Shown here in pieces: positions 33,001-44,251 of a stretch of DNA of 64,000 nucleotides (positions are counted from its first letter, which is position 1; each line of letters begins with the position of its first letter). A program made the position numbers and the translations under genes. Location of the stretch: assembly GCF_009017415.1 (NCBI RefSeq), contig NC_092405.1:1240001-1304000 (forward strand), given 5' to 3'. Origin of the DNA: Aspergillus flavus. Taxonomy: Eukaryota; Ascomycota; Eurotiomycetes; Eurotiales; Aspergillaceae. The notes under the pieces were generated by a model. It was not told where the DNA came from. It did not search any database and saw only the letters and a list, made by a program, of their open reading frames with translations.

Positions 33001-35307
33001 AACCTGGATACGCTCTGTGATTGTGTGGGAATTCTCTGGTCTCAAACAACTGTAGAGTAACTCATGGTAGTCCTCCTCATCGAAGAAGCTATCACGGCAT
33101 GTGAACCACGTAGACATCGAGATGTGATCTTGAATCAAACCTCTCAGAGGTTTACCGGAAGTGGCAACAAGGTACTGGTGGTCTGCATCCGCAAGCATCA
33201 TGGCTTCAGCACGAGCAAGCTCGTTCTGTGGGAAATGCATGTTCATTTCGTCTCCATCGAAATCGGCGTTGTAGGTATTACAGTTAGCGTAGTGCATGCG
33301 AATGACACGTTCATTGGCGAGTACACGAGCCTTATGACCCATGATGGACGGCTTATGAAGCGTAGGCTGGCGGTTCATCAAGACGACATCTCCGGTGGTA
33401 AGATGACGATACACTTTCTTGTTGCGCGACCCCTTCATACGCCAGTTCGATGGTGCGAGCAACTGGTTGGCCAAGGCTGTCCGCTCATCGAGACTCTTGA
33501 ACTTGAGGTTAGTGACTTGTCCAAACTCGTTTTCGATCGCAGCGGCACCTGGGTACTTGTCTGGACCGTTGATGACAGCTTGCTTCATTTCCCAGAAGTT
33601 GTGGTTAGTTACAGGCTCCGGATACGTCAGTTTCTTTGCAAACACAAGTGGAACACCAATTTCGTTGGTTTCGATGTTGGGATCAGGAGATATGACACTA
33701 CGGGCAGCGAAGTTCACACGTTTACCCATCATGTTCTTTCTGAATAAACCCTCCTTCTTTTCCAGTATCTGCTTGATACCATTGGGAGCGCTGGCCGCCG
33801 CGGGGCCGGACAATCCACTCCTATCACGGTCAATCAGACCGTTCACAGTATCCTGAAGCTGTACAATGGCGTGTAGCAGATCCCTATAGTCGCGCACACG
33901 CATGGCAGAGTCGGATCCTCCATTCTGTCTTTCCTTGCTGATTTGGTTGATAATGTCACAATTCTTCAAGATCTGCGTGAACACCGTGTTTTGTTGGGCT
34001 TCGACAACAGCACCGGCGCCCTGGGAAGCAACAGGTCGATATTTGTTTGGTGGCACCAAGAGGTTTTTGATGAAGAACATGCCTGCGTCAACACGAGACT
34101 CCTTCTTTGACATCGGCCGGGATGTATATACGAGGTTCAGAATCTCCTCTTCTTTAACAAACAGCAAAGAAATTGCGGCGTGGACTTCAGGTGATGGCAT
34201 GAATTGGCCGCCATCACCAGTCTTCTTGTTGTCCACCTGCGCCAGGATGGCATTGCCACGAGCAACCTCCTCCTCCGCTCCGTGAGATTCCGATGTAGTA
34301 CTGGCGTTGTCGTTCACAAGCGCCTCCTTCTCTTTCCTATTGAATTTTCTGGTTTCCTGAAGAATGATCAAGGAGTTTGACGCATTGTACCCAGCTTGTT
34401 GCATAGCGAGTTTAGCCTTTTCGGGCAAAGCTTTCCGGAAAATCTTCGAATACCGATCCCTTCGATAGCCTGGCGAGATTCTTTCTTCGGAGTTAATACC
34501 CGTGTGCAAGCAACAAAACTGGGAAAGTGATCAGAACTCACCCTGAGCAATTGGCACACTTCTTGATACCGACAATATCCTTGAAGAAATCTCTGACCAC
34601 AGCCCGCCTTTGTTCTGCAGCAATCGGGTTTTTGGCTCCAGCCATCAAGCCCTTCAGCTTACCCGACGCCTGTGCCTCACGAATAGCTTTTTTGACAAAC
34701 ACATTTCTGCGCTTCACGAGGTCATCCTCATCTTCATCCCCATCGTCCTCGGACTCGTCTCCATCCTTTGCCGATTTCTTTGATCCCTTCTTGAGTTCCA
34801 TTGACTCCAACGCAGCTACCTCATCGACCAGGCCATACTGCAACAGTCGCAATTTGCAGGTGTAGGCATTGACTTGCGTGCGAGACATCTGAAGACGGTG
34901 GCAGTATACACATTGCGCCCTAAGAAGACGGTACATCTGATCGAAGTGCGTGACATTATACACATGAACTGGTAGCTCGATGTGCCCAGGATGGCCAGTG
35001 CAGGACCATGAGCTCATGCGACATGTTGTGCAGCTAGGTCCGGTCAGTCGAAGAGCTAAAAAAAAGGCTGGAGCGAAACACAAGACTGTAGACCACAACA
35101 ATGTGCTGAGGAAGATACTTACACATGGTCACCCCATGCTCCCATAGCAGGGTCATACAGACCACCAGGAACAGGATTGTTGAAGGAATCCAAAGTCGGA
35201 GTATTATGGATTCGCTTCACCGAGGTGGCTTTGATATCCTCATCATTGTAAACGGAAAAGTCAATCCCCGAAATAGAGGAAGCCACAGGACGTGCGAAGT
35301 TCGCCAT
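30066..35307 (-). CDS. rpa190: RNA polymerase I largest subunit RPA190 (A190)
   Basis: This is the largest catalytic subunit of Pol I, which transcribes the rDNA in the nucleolus. Exons 35307-35123, 35033-34542, 34480-31720 and 31649-30066 give 1673 residues (yeast has 1664). The clamp zinc site spans the first intron: Cys63, Cys66, Cys73 and His76 in a [10 protein letters not shown] context, with CVYC at 103-106 and CANC near 222. The catalytic Mg loop [15 protein letters not shown] lies near residues 630-644. The bridge and trigger regions are in exons 3-4 ([20 protein letters not shown] and [20 protein letters not shown]). An acidic insert rich in Asp/Glu, typical of A190, precedes the last conserved block. 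It shares a promoter with prp3. Antisense frames inside it are shadows. Confidence 0.97.
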
Positions 35308-35629
35308 GATTCCCTGCAGCTCCGTGAGCGACAGAAGAAGCTGGCTATGCGACTACCTGTTGGTCTGGAGGAGCAAAAGCGGGTTCGTTCGGTCTTGTCG
35401 CTGCGAAAAGAAAAAGTTCACCCAACTTTTTTTCTGCCGTGCGATACCGCCAAGACCCACGTTTGTGATCGCCCCGTGATTTATGCCCGTGTCACTGCTA
35501 AGTATCCGCGCTGTTTTCTCACTTTAGTTCTCGGATTGCCGACACTCGTTTGCCAACCTTTCATACGCCAACTTTGAGTCGCGCTCGGTGCCAGTGGGTG
35601 AGTGCAGCATTCATTCTCTGCCTCAAGCA
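35308..35629. promoter_or_regulatory. Divergent RPA190/PRP3 promoter
   Basis: Only 322 bp separate the ATGs. A perfect 8-bp hairpin (AAAAAGTT at 35411-35418, AACTTTTT at 35424-35431, loop CACCC) lies in the middle. Both products serve RNA production, so co-regulation is plausible, but no named factor site is clear. Confidence 0.5.
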
Positions 35630-37399
35630 ATGGCGGACCTGTCAGGCAACATGCTGAAGCGACCTCACCCCGAGGACGAAGACAATAACACACAGAAAAG
35701 ATCACGTTCCAACAATGGATCCCCATTACCTGGGCAAGGGGCTCCAGCCTCTGGTAAGCCCGATATCGAGAGGATGGTAGCTGAAGCGAGAGCGAAAGCC
35801 GAAGCTGTACGTGCGAGGCTTCAAGCTGCAAGAGGAGGATCTACACCATCAGCGGCACCAAGCCCCAGTCCTACACCTCCGGCCGCTTCCCCTGCAATGT
35901 CCAGATTAGAGCAGATGAAAGCCAGAGTTGCGGCTGCTACTGGAAGGGCCAGTGTGGCAGCTCAGCAACGACCAGTCGAACCCTCGCCGACGCCTCAGCC
36001 TCCCCCATTCGAAGAAGACGATGGCTCGTCGAAGGGTCGGGGTGGTCTGGATGTCGGCCTTCATCCGGCTCTGCTGTCGGACACTGTTGAGTTTCGCGGT
36101 GCCAAGGGAAGACAGTCTACGCAATCGAAAAACCGTCGAACAGAATCTCCGGTCACCAGTGGGAGGCCGGATCGAGCAGGGCTCGATCTTTCCGGTCCTT
36201 CTTTGGAGGAAATCAGAAACAATCCCTATTATGACCCTAGCCTCGGTCCGAAAGCTACGATTGCAAAGCCACGACAGTCGCGACAACTTATTTTTAACCA
36301 AAAGGGTAAATACATACAGCAGGGCGCTGCTCTGCGTCGGCAGGCTCAATTGGAGGCGATGAAGAAACGCATTGCCGAGCGAGCACGACAGGCTGGTATC
36401 GATGAAGATCTGGATATCGAAAAGGCCTTTCTTGTTCCAGCTCCACCAGCAATTGAATGGTGGGATGAAGGACTGGTGGACGGGGAGGACTATTCCGGCA
36501 TCGAAGACGAACGGAATCTAAAGATCGATACACCGGACACCATAGTGACTCAATACGTTCAGCACCCAGTTCTTCTCGACCCTCCACAAGATAAGCATAT
36601 GCCAGAGCAGAAACCTATGTATCTTACACCTAAGGAACAGGCTAAGATTCGTCGCCAGCGGCGAATGGCCGATTTGAAGGAGCAACAAGCAAAGATCCGA
36701 CTAGGACTTGAGCCAGCTCCTCCCCCGAAAGTCAAAAAGTCGAACCTCATGCGGGTGCTGGGTGAACAAGCCGTTAAGGACCCTACCGCTGTTGAAGCGC
36801 GCGTAACGCGAGAGATCGCAGAGCGTCGTAATAAGCATGAGGAAGCCAATGAAGAGCGTAAGCTGACAAAAGAAGAGCGGCGAGAGAAGCTGGCTAGGCA
36901 ACAAGAGAAAGATGCCGAAAAAGGAATTCTCATGTCAGTCTACCGCATCGACAGTCTTGCGAACGGGCGGAATCGCTTCAAAGTCAGCAAGAATGCCGAA
37001 CAGAATGCTCTTACTGGGGTCGTTGTCATGCACCCTAAATTCAATCTTGTGATTGTTGAGGGTGGCTCCCACTCTATCAACAACTACAGGAAGCTTATGC
37101 TGAACCGGATAGACTGGACAGAGAACGCAGGTCCAAATGCTGTGCGGGAAGGCAACAGGGAGGCCCAGGTGGCATGGCTTGCTGCTGAAGATGAGCAAAC
37201 GGGTGATCTGAAAGATCTTAGCTCTAACACATGCAGCCTCTTGTGGGAAGGTCAAGTCAAGACTCGAGCTTTCCGCAAATGGTTGGGGGCACGAGTGTGT
37301 GAAACAGATTCTCAAGCGAAAGACGTCTTGGCTCGAGCAAAGCTGGAGAACTTCTGGGCTCTGGGGAAGAGCGCAAAGCAGAGCGAGTCATGGTCATGA
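35630..37399 (+). CDS. prp3: U4/U6 small nuclear ribonucleoprotein Prp3
   Basis: Prp3 binds the U4/U6 duplex and the U6 3' end in the tri-snRNP. This is a single-exon protein of 589 residues starting MADLSGNMLKRPHPED; the frame extends upstream but has no earlier ATG. A low-complexity Ala/Pro/Ser region is followed by the PRP3 domain (NNPYYDPSLGPK, RQLIFNQKGKYIQQGAALRR, VPAPPAIEWWDEGLVDG, TPKEQAKIRRQRRMADLKEQ, KKSNLMRVLGEQAVKDPTAV). A C-terminal DUF1115 ferredoxin-like domain follows (VYRIDSLANGRNRFKVSKNA, VVVMHPKFNLVIVEGGSHSI, LMLNRIDWTEN, FRKWLGARVCETDSQAKDVL). All family blocks are intact. Confidence 0.96.
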   Translation: MADLSGNMLKRPHPEDEDNNTQKRSRSNNGSPLPGQGAPASGKPDIERMVAEARAKAEAVRARLQAARGGSTPSAAPSPSPTPPAASPAMSRLEQMKARVAAATGRASVAAQQRPVEPSPTPQPPPFEEDDGSSKGRGGLDVGLHPALLSDTVEFRGAKGRQSTQSKNRRTESPVTSGRPDRAGLDLSGPSLEEIRNNPYYDPSLGPKATIAKPRQSRQLIFNQKGKYIQQGAALRRQAQLEAMKKRIAERARQAGIDEDLDIEKAFLVPAPPAIEWWDEGLVDGEDYSGIEDERNLKIDTPDTIVTQYVQHPVLLDPPQDKHMPEQKPMYLTPKEQAKIRRQRRMADLKEQQAKIRLGLEPAPPPKVKKSNLMRVLGEQAVKDPTAVEARVTREIAERRNKHEEANEERKLTKEERREKLARQQEKDAEKGILMSVYRIDSLANGRNRFKVSKNAEQNALTGVVVMHPKFNLVIVEGGSHSINNYRKLMLNRIDWTENAGPNAVREGNREAQVAWLAAEDEQTGDLKDLSSNTCSLLWEGQVKTRAFRKWLGARVCETDSQAKDVLARAKLENFWALGKSAKQSESWS

Positions 37400-37726
37400 C
37401 GATGATGTTTATTCTTCTTTATTTACAAATTCTAGTCGAAAGGCAGAACATTTCTATCTCTATTAAACAAACACAACCATGGCCCGTATGTGCCAGGTCT
37501 AATAAGCGATCATTGTTCACATTGCCCGCATCACTCAAATGACATGCCTCCTGACGTTGTATACATAAAGACTCCGTAATCAACAAGAGAAATGACCCAA
37601 CGTAAAACTTTTAAGCCGATCCAGGATAGATGCCTAACTCCCCAATAATGCAAACTTTATATATCAGTTTTACCCAAACCTAGAAAAGCAAGGAAACCCT
37701 AATCAGATCAACATGGTATCAAACGC
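37400..37726. other. Convergent 3' region between PRP3 and NAF1
   Basis: This AT-rich convergent intergenic stretch presumably holds both terminators. Nothing else is seen. Confidence 0.5.
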
Positions 37727-39730
37727 TCATGAGCGAGGTGGTCCTTGATTGTTGTTGCTCAGCTGACGCAACAGGTCTAATTGCGCCTTGACCTGGTCAA
37801 AATTCATGGTTGCCGCTTGCGCCGGCTGTTGCCCAGGGGCTTGCTGTTGTTGATACTGCTGCTGTTGTTGCTGCTGTTGCAAGGCGGCCAAGAACAATGG
37901 GTTGATTTGCATGTTGTGTGGGAATTGGTAAGGGTTTTGTTGGGGATAAGCCTGCTGGAATGGCATCTGGAAATTGAAGCCAGGAGGTGCAGCAGCTTGA
38001 CCGAACTGTTGCTGTGGTTGAGGTTGTTGTTGAGGTTGTTGTTGTTGTTGCTGCTGCGGGAAAGATGGGTACGCAGGGTATTGTTGTGGCATTCCATAAG
38101 CATTAGGTTGGGTTTGCTGGTACGCGTGTTGACTGTAGTTGGAAGATTGAGGTTGCGCGTCCGACCCTTGCTGTTGATATGACTGGCGCTGAGTCTCTCT
38201 TGGTCCGCCTCCACGGCCACGGCCACCTCGACCGCGATCAAAGCCCCGGCCCCGGCCTCTACCACCACGGAAACCACCTCTACCAGTGGGTCCATCATTC
38301 TCGACAGGTGCCTCCTGCCGACCCATCATCTCATGGAAGTTCTTCGGGCGAGCAAGAGGTGTGTATCCATCTTCACCTGCATTATCGTCGTAGTTTAGTT
38401 CGGTTTGGCTGAGCTTGGAAGGACCTGGGGGACCCTTCTTAGCCTTTGCTGGACCATCTCTGGCTTCCTTTCTCTCCTGCCGCTTCTGCTTCAACTTCCG
38501 CTTGTACTCGGCCTCTGCTTCATCGTCGGAAAACTCCACCTCATCTTCAGCAATTTCCTCATCGTGGAAATTCGAAGCATCACTGCCCTTCATTCCCTTG
38601 AGAGGCTGAGTAAACACAAATGTAGAATGTTGCTCAACGTAGTAAACGTCCTTTCCTTTAGAAAGACCACGTTCCTCGACAGCCGCGGCAGTAGGGAAAC
38701 GGATAGTATACAATGGGTTCTCAACTCTTCCCAATGTCTCAGCAACCACACCAGCGACACTCCTGTCTTCAAAGCAGAGTAATGAGCCCGATTCCAGCAC
38801 CTGGTACTCTCCAGAAGTGTTCGCCGCGATCAGGACCGTGTTCTCAACAATTGCCTCCACATGTCCCAGGTGCACAATCTTCATTTCGGGAGTCACAGTG
38901 ACATCCGGGATAGGGGGCGCTTCTTCTGGAATCTCATTTGCCGTTCTAATATGACCACCCGATTTGCCCTTCCCCTCTCCTTCATCGTCGGAACCAAGTT
39001 CTGCCTGCATCAGGATACGCGCTTGTTCTTCGGGGCTGAGAATTGGGTAGTCTTCGTCGTCTTCATCGCTGTCATCTGAGGAATCGCTAGAAGAATCATC
39101 GGAAGATGACTCGTACGGAGAAGAATCGATCTCCCATTCAGGATGCTCCTCCTCGTCCTGTTCCGCTTGATCATGTTCCATAGCGTCGGGGGGAGGCACA
39201 GTTCCTGTCCCGCTTGCATCACCATTGGTCATGTTGTCGTCCGCCTGAGGTTGATTTGGAACTTCGGCCTGGCTACGTGGTTCCGAATTTTGTTCCCCCT
39301 CAACGTTTCCGATGTTCTCCACGGTAGGCTCTTGCTTCTTAGGCTCCGTTTCTTCAAGATCCATGCCATTTTGCGTATCCGTATGCGCACCTTCCTGGGG
39401 TCCGGGGTTAGGCGACGGGCTTGGATCGCTCTGCGCCGGCTGTAGATCCTTGAGACTATCATTGACAAGGTTTAACCCAGGGATCAGTGTTGAAGGGTGA
39501 GATGTCGTGGCTGGTTCATTGGTTTGACCTTGAATAGCTGCTCCCGGGTTCTCGCTAGGTTCCGCAGGCGTGCGCGCGACCCATGGCGTGTTGTAGAAAT
39601 CACTTCCATCGTCCGCAGGTGTTAGTGCAATGGGTGGCGTATCATTCATGCAAGTCCGTTTCACAGGAGGCCCCTCGTTCGCATCCTCTAGGGAATGCTG
39701 GGGTTGAACAGGAGGCTGCCGATCACTCAT
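37727..39730 (-). CDS. naf1: H/ACA RNP assembly factor Naf1
   Basis: Naf1 escorts the Cbf5-Nop10-Nhp2 core to H/ACA snoRNA transcription sites and is later replaced by Gar1. This is an intron-less protein of 667 residues. The start MSDRQPPVQ is the first true in-frame ATG. An acidic, disordered N-terminal half contains a Ser/Asp block (SSDDSSSDSSDDSDEDDEDY). The Gar1/Naf1 beta-barrel domain follows (EMKIVHLGHVEAIVENTVLI, GSLLCFEDRSVAGVVAETLG, NPLYTIRFPT, DVYYVEQHSTFVFTQPLKGM). After it come a basic coiled stretch, an RGG tract (GRGGFRGGRGRGRGFDRGRG) and long polyglutamine/proline runs to the C-terminus. It diverges from alg9 with 259 bp between start codons. Confidence 0.93.
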   Translation of the reverse strand: MSDRQPPVQPQHSLEDANEGPPVKRTCMNDTPPIALTPADDGSDFYNTPWVARTPAEPSENPGAAIQGQTNEPATTSHPSTLIPGLNLVNDSLKDLQPAQSDPSPSPNPGPQEGAHTDTQNGMDLEETEPKKQEPTVENIGNVEGEQNSEPRSQAEVPNQPQADDNMTNGDASGTGTVPPPDAMEHDQAEQDEEEHPEWEIDSSPYESSSDDSSSDSSDDSDEDDEDYPILSPEEQARILMQAELGSDDEGEGKGKSGGHIRTANEIPEEAPPIPDVTVTPEMKIVHLGHVEAIVENTVLIAANTSGEYQVLESGSLLCFEDRSVAGVVAETLGRVENPLYTIRFPTAAAVEERGLSKGKDVYYVEQHSTFVFTQPLKGMKGSDASNFHDEEIAEDEVEFSDDEAEAEYKRKLKQKRQERKEARDGPAKAKKGPPGPSKLSQTELNYDDNAGEDGYTPLARPKNFHEMMGRQEAPVENDGPTGRGGFRGGRGRGRGFDRGRGGRGRGGGPRETQRQSYQQQGSDAQPQSSNYSQHAYQQTQPNAYGMPQQYPAYPSFPQQQQQQQPQQQPQPQQQFGQAAAPPGFNFQMPFQQAYPQQNPYQFPHNMQINPLFLAALQQQQQQQQYQQQQAPGQQPAQAATMNFDQVKAQLDLLRQLSNNNQGPPRS

Positions 39731-39989
39731 TATGTGTCTCTGTAGCCTTGAGAAAGACGTATCCCAGAGGCGAGAGGGAAAATAATAATAATAATAATAA
39801 TAATGGTATAGTTGAAGATATGATCGCAGGCAAAATCTAATGCGGGAACTTTTTTTTTTTCGAAGTGCCATAATTGCCGTAGCGGTTACCGGAGAAGCTT
39901 TCTTATCGATAACGTGTTTGTTACGTTAAGCTTCAACCATGCCTTAACTTTACATGTTGATAAATCTCCCCTCGACGAATGTCAGCAAA
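39731..39989. promoter_or_regulatory. Divergent NAF1/ALG9 promoter with (AAT)8
   Basis: This 259-bp shared upstream region contains eight AAT units at 39781-39804, in the NAF1 leader, and a run of 11 Ts at 39850-39860. The poly(dA:dT) tract may help keep the interval nucleosome-poor for both genes; this is inference. Confidence 0.5.
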
Positions 39990-41955
39990 ATGGCATCTGC
40001 CAGGAAAACAATTGAGGTTTCCTCAATGCCAACGGGGCAGGCACCGCGGTCCAAGAAACGGTATCAAACCTAGAGTTCCTTTCCTTTATCAATCAAGCTA
40101 ACACTCGCGACCTTCGCAGACCCCCGCCACCGCCCTATTACATTCCATTGAATATAACGCTCTATGTGTTCCTCATCTCCAACGCAATTGCTGCTTTCCT
40201 TGCACCCGTTCAGGACTGTGACGAAGTCTTCAACTTTTGGGAACCTACACATTACCTTGATCATGGATACGGACTTCAGACGTGGGAGTACTCGCCGGTG
40301 TATTCAATCCGGAGCTGGCTCTATGTTACCATTCATGCCATTGTCGGGAAAGTGGCCTCCCTTGCTCTAGTTACGAAAAGCTCTCAATTCTATGCGATCC
40401 GCTTTTTTCTTGCCCTCGTTTGCGCCGCCTGTCAGACCCGACTCTATGCGGCAATCTGTCGAACACTAAGCCCCAAGATTGGCCTGTTCTTTCTTATGAT
40501 CGTTGCGTTCAGCCCGGGCATGTTTCACGCTTCCACAGCATTCCTTCCCTCCAGCTTTACTATGTACATGTCCATGCTCGGTCTCACAGCCTTCTTGGAT
40601 TGGCGACGTCAGAAGATTGCGCAAGGAATTATGTGGTTTGGCCTCGGTGCGATTGTCGGCTGGCCTTTTGCCGGTGCATTGATCGTTCCACTTCTGCTCG
40701 CCGAGCTTCTTGTCGGCGTTATTTCGGGATCCCTAGGAACAGTTGTCTCTGGTATCTTTAACGGGTCCATCAGATGTCTGGCAATCCTGGTATGCAACTA
40801 CGGACTGACAGTCTATGATCTCCGTCTTGTGCTAATATGACGCAGGCTGCGGAAATTGCGGTTGACTATGCTTTCCTCCGTAAGTTCGCTGTTGTACCTT
40901 GGAATATTGTCGCCTACAACATCTTTGGAGGCGAGGGTAAGGGTCCAGACATCTTCGGTACAGAGCCTTGGACATTCTACATAAGGAATCTACTACTGAA
41001 TTTCAATATCTGGTTCATATTTGCGATGTCTGCGGCACCTTTACTACTTCTGCAGGCCATATTCCGACCCCAAGCGACCAAGAAGGAGATTCCGCTACGA
41101 ACCTTAGCTGTGATTGCGCCATTTTATATGTGGTTTGCGATCTTTACCGCTCAGCCTCACAAGGAAGAAAGGTTTATGTATCCGGCGTACCCTTTTCTTG
41201 CTCTCAATGCGGCGATCGCAATCCACATAATCCTCACCTACGTTGGGTCTAAGGACTCTAAAGGGTCCAAGGGAACCTTGTTAGCCCAAGCCAAGCTTAC
41301 CATCGTAACGGCTGTTGTTCTGGCTGCTATCAATGCTGGCTTGCTGCGGACTGTCGGTTTGATCACCGCCTACAACGCCCCTCTCAAGGTATTCGAACCG
41401 CTGGAGCGGCTGGACATTCCCCAAGCGGGCGACTCGGTATGCTTCGGTAAAGAGTGGTACCGATTCCCATCTTCGTTCTTCCTCCCTGATGGCATGCGGG
41501 CCAAGTTTATTCGCAGCGAATTCCGGGGGTTGCTCCCTGGCCAATTCCCCGATGCCACGGATTATCCTGCTCTTTTCGACGGTACATCGCAGATCCCCGA
41601 AGGCATGAACGACTTGAACCAGGAGGACCCAGGAAAATACGTAAGTGTATAACAAGACGACCTTTATATCTCCATCAGCTAATCCCGAACGTAGGTTGAC
41701 ATCTCCCAATGCTCATTCCTTGTCGACTCATACTTCCCAAGTCGCGATGCAACCGAGCTGGAACCCGATTATATCCACGACGAGTCACAGTGGGAGGTGA
41801 TGTCGTGCAAGCCCTTCCTCGATGCTTCACAAACGGGTCTTATAGGCCGACTGATCTGGGTTCCTGATCTGCCGGGGCTCCCGGATCAACTCCAGCGTAA
41901 ATGGGGGCAATATTGCCTCCTACGGCGACGTGATGTCAGCGCCGAGACGGATTAA
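39990..41955 (+). CDS. alg9: ER alpha-1,2-mannosyltransferase Alg9
   Basis: Alg9 adds the seventh and ninth mannoses to the lipid-linked oligosaccharide on the lumenal side of the ER, using dolichol-phosphate-mannose. Exons 39990-40060, 40120-40789, 40846-41640 and 41695-41955 give 598 residues. The short first exon encodes MASARKTIEVSS and ends in a Lys/Arg segment before PPPPPYYIP. GT-C family marks include QDCDEVFNFWEPTHYL with the acidic pair in the first lumenal loop, TWEYSPVYSIRSWLY, FFLALVCAACQTRLY and the HKEERFMYPAYPFL motif typical of the GPI/ALG mannosyltransferases. Multiple membrane segments run through residues 30-430. All catalytic-loop acids are present. Confidence 0.96.
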
Positions 41956-42426
41956 ATGGTCACATGTACTATCAAGACGGCTCTTCCACCAATGTAAATA
42001 GGCCAGAATGCTATCTCTGGATATTACCTTCATTCGTATCCGAGATGCGAACCCGCAGAGGCAAACACGTAGGGCGGCAGTGCGACCATACCTGAAGGAG
42101 ACAAAAGATCCCCCGGAGCTGCAGAGATAAGCATCTTCTTCCCCGCAAACTTTAGATGTCGATCGCATCCGATTAACAGATACGGCAGTTGACTATCTGA
42201 TCCCTTGCCTCCAGGCTTGATAACGCTCTGCTGCATAATGTATCCATCCGTATGCTGTACTGCATCCTACGTGGTGGATAATGATGCTTTAAATCTACCC
42301 CCCTTCATCCATATCCCAACCCTACTTGTAGCATTCTCCCTACAACATGATCTATACCTATAGAAACCAACTCCTCTCATGATACCAACAATAACATAAA
42401 CAGTATCACTATAAAAGAAATCCAAC
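41956..42426. other. Intergenic, promoter of the DUF3445 gene
   Basis: This holds the ALG9 3' flank and the promoter of the next gene. Short minus-strand frames here are unconvincing. Confidence 0.5.
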
Positions 42427-43879
42427 ATGATATTCACAGCCCTCCCAACTACAATCACCCAACACCACCTCTCCAACGTCACCGCCATTTGCCTCCTCGC
42501 AACCCTAACCACCTATCTCCTCCACTCCCTCTGGAAGAAACACCACAGCTCGAAATCCCCCGAGAGCGACCCCGAACAAAAGTCCCTGTCCCCCGCTTCA
42601 AAGTTCAAACAGCCCACCCGCAAACCGGGAGAATGGACTCCATCCGACTTCAAGCGACCGCCTGCCGCTCCGTATCCAGACTGGGACGTGCATACCACCA
42701 AGCCAAAACCCTACCGACCGTTCAGATACGGACCGTAAGTCATACCAGACTACCATATTTCTATACAGAGTATATCCAGGCTGTATAAGCTAACAGAGAA
42801 CCCACAGTAAATACTTCATCACAATGGGCCTGCGAAGCATGAAATGGGACGAATGGATCGAGCTCGACAACCACTACCCACGCTACCACGCCGACAAAGC
42901 ACGTCGGATCAAAGAGCGAGGAGCGAAATGTTCCAAAACGGCCCCTGAAGCCATGGACGCTGCTATGGAGTTACTAGAAGAATTGTACGTTGCCTTCCTC
43001 TCCATACACCCCCCTCTCCATATACCTCCCATCCACTCATCCACACAACCTATCCACGATACCAACCATCCACCCCCAAAGAACCAAAACCACCAACTAA
43101 CACCTCCAACACACAGAACAACCTACCTCCCCGAACGCTACCCAACCCTCTTCCGCAAAACCCCCACCGGAATAACCAACCTCCTCACCCAAGAAACCCT
43201 AACCACAGTCCCCCCCCTCTCCGAAGATCCCATGCAAACCTGCGGCCGCCTAATCCAAGACGACCTAGCCCTAATGCTCGAACGCCCCGACGGTGAATAC
43301 TACCTCCTCGCCGGCTCCATCCTCCTCGCCGGCTTCTGGCGCCTCGAAGACAAATACGGCATGCGACTCTCCGAAATCCACACCTCTGGCTCCGTGCCCG
43401 GCTACAAAGAAAAGCTCGAAAAGGGGATGTTGAATTTCTTCCGCAGGCTACGGCCCGAGGATCCCGTGCTCCGAAATAACTATTTTATTCAGGTGGATGA
43501 GAGTCTGCCCTGGTCGCATAGTATCGGGTCGGAGGATGGGGAGACGGTGTCGTGGAATACGGCGGAGAAGAATCGGGCGATTGAGCATCATTTTTTTCGG
43601 TCTGAGAGGCAGAGTTTGAGGAGGTTGCCTAGGTCCGGGGCGGTGGTGTTTACGATTAGGACTTATTTTGAGCCCATTACGGAGGTGGTGAAGGAGCCGT
43701 ATGTGCCTGGCAGGTTGGCTTCGGCGGTTAGGAGTTGGGGGGAGGATGTGGCGAGGTATAAGGGGAGGGAGAAGTATGGAGAGGTTTTGTTGGAGTATTT
43801 GGATCGTATGCATGAGAGGCAGGTTGCTGAGGGTTTGGAAGTGGATAAGGAGGAGGAGGTTAGGAGTTATCCGTTTTGA
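42427..43879 (+). CDS. Haem-dependent oxidative N-demethylase-like (DUF3445) membrane protein
   Basis: Exons 42427-42734, 42808-42984 and 43117-43879 give 415 residues. An N-terminal hydrophobic segment (VTAICLLATLTTYLLHSLW) suggests membrane anchoring. The DUF3445/HODM domain follows: RYGPKYFITMGLRSMKWDEW, ELDNHYPRYHADKARRIKE, LPERYPTLFRKT, CGRLIQDDLALML, LLAGSILLAGFWRLEDKYGM, VPGYKEKLEKGMLNFFRRLR and NNYFIQVDESLPW. Fungal members are uncharacterised; the bacterial relative forms part of an oxidative N-demethylase. The second intron (132 nt) is a multiple of three and has no stop in frame, so a read-through product with a Pro/His-rich insert is possible. Base composition flips inside the last exon. 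Confidence 0.85.
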
Positions 43880-43976
43880 TTTTTTGGTGTTTGTGTATTT
43901 ATTTATAGGTGTTTGGGTGTCCTTGTGTCTTTAGTCTTATTATGTTGTGTTATGAGATATGATGACTTGATGAATG

Positions 43977-44020
<44 letters not shown>

Positions 44021-44251
44021 TGTAGCTGGGTGTTGTATCTTGATGAGATTGTAAAGGGTATGTCTCTATGATCATATCATCTTTTGTCTCTGTAACTCGC
44101 CCAAGTCTGTTCAAGTCCAACAACAAGTCTAATCTCAGATACATTAGTAGATGCAATGGAACCTTCCGTGTATACCAAATGCTGGAGGCAGATTATCCTC
44201 CCAAACGCCAACCAATGCCCTAAAACCATACAAAAACCAGATCTAAAATAA
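43880..44251. other. Convergent 3' region with tetranucleotide repeat
   Basis: This lies between the stops of the DUF3445 gene and EXO5. It contains the TCTT repeat described separately and nothing else. Confidence 0.6.
43977..44020. repeat. (TCTT)11 microsatellite
   Basis: Eleven perfect TCTT units (44 bases) occur in the convergent intergenic region. On the other strand this is an AAGA homopurine tract. Confidence 0.97.

Noticed and set aside
33064..33747. 227-codon plus-strand frame
   Set aside because: It is antisense to RPA190 exon 3, whose protein is strongly conserved; the frame is a shadow of that coding bias.
37781..38182. Leu-rich plus-strand frame
   Set aside because: It is the complement of the NAF1 glutamine codons; not a gene.
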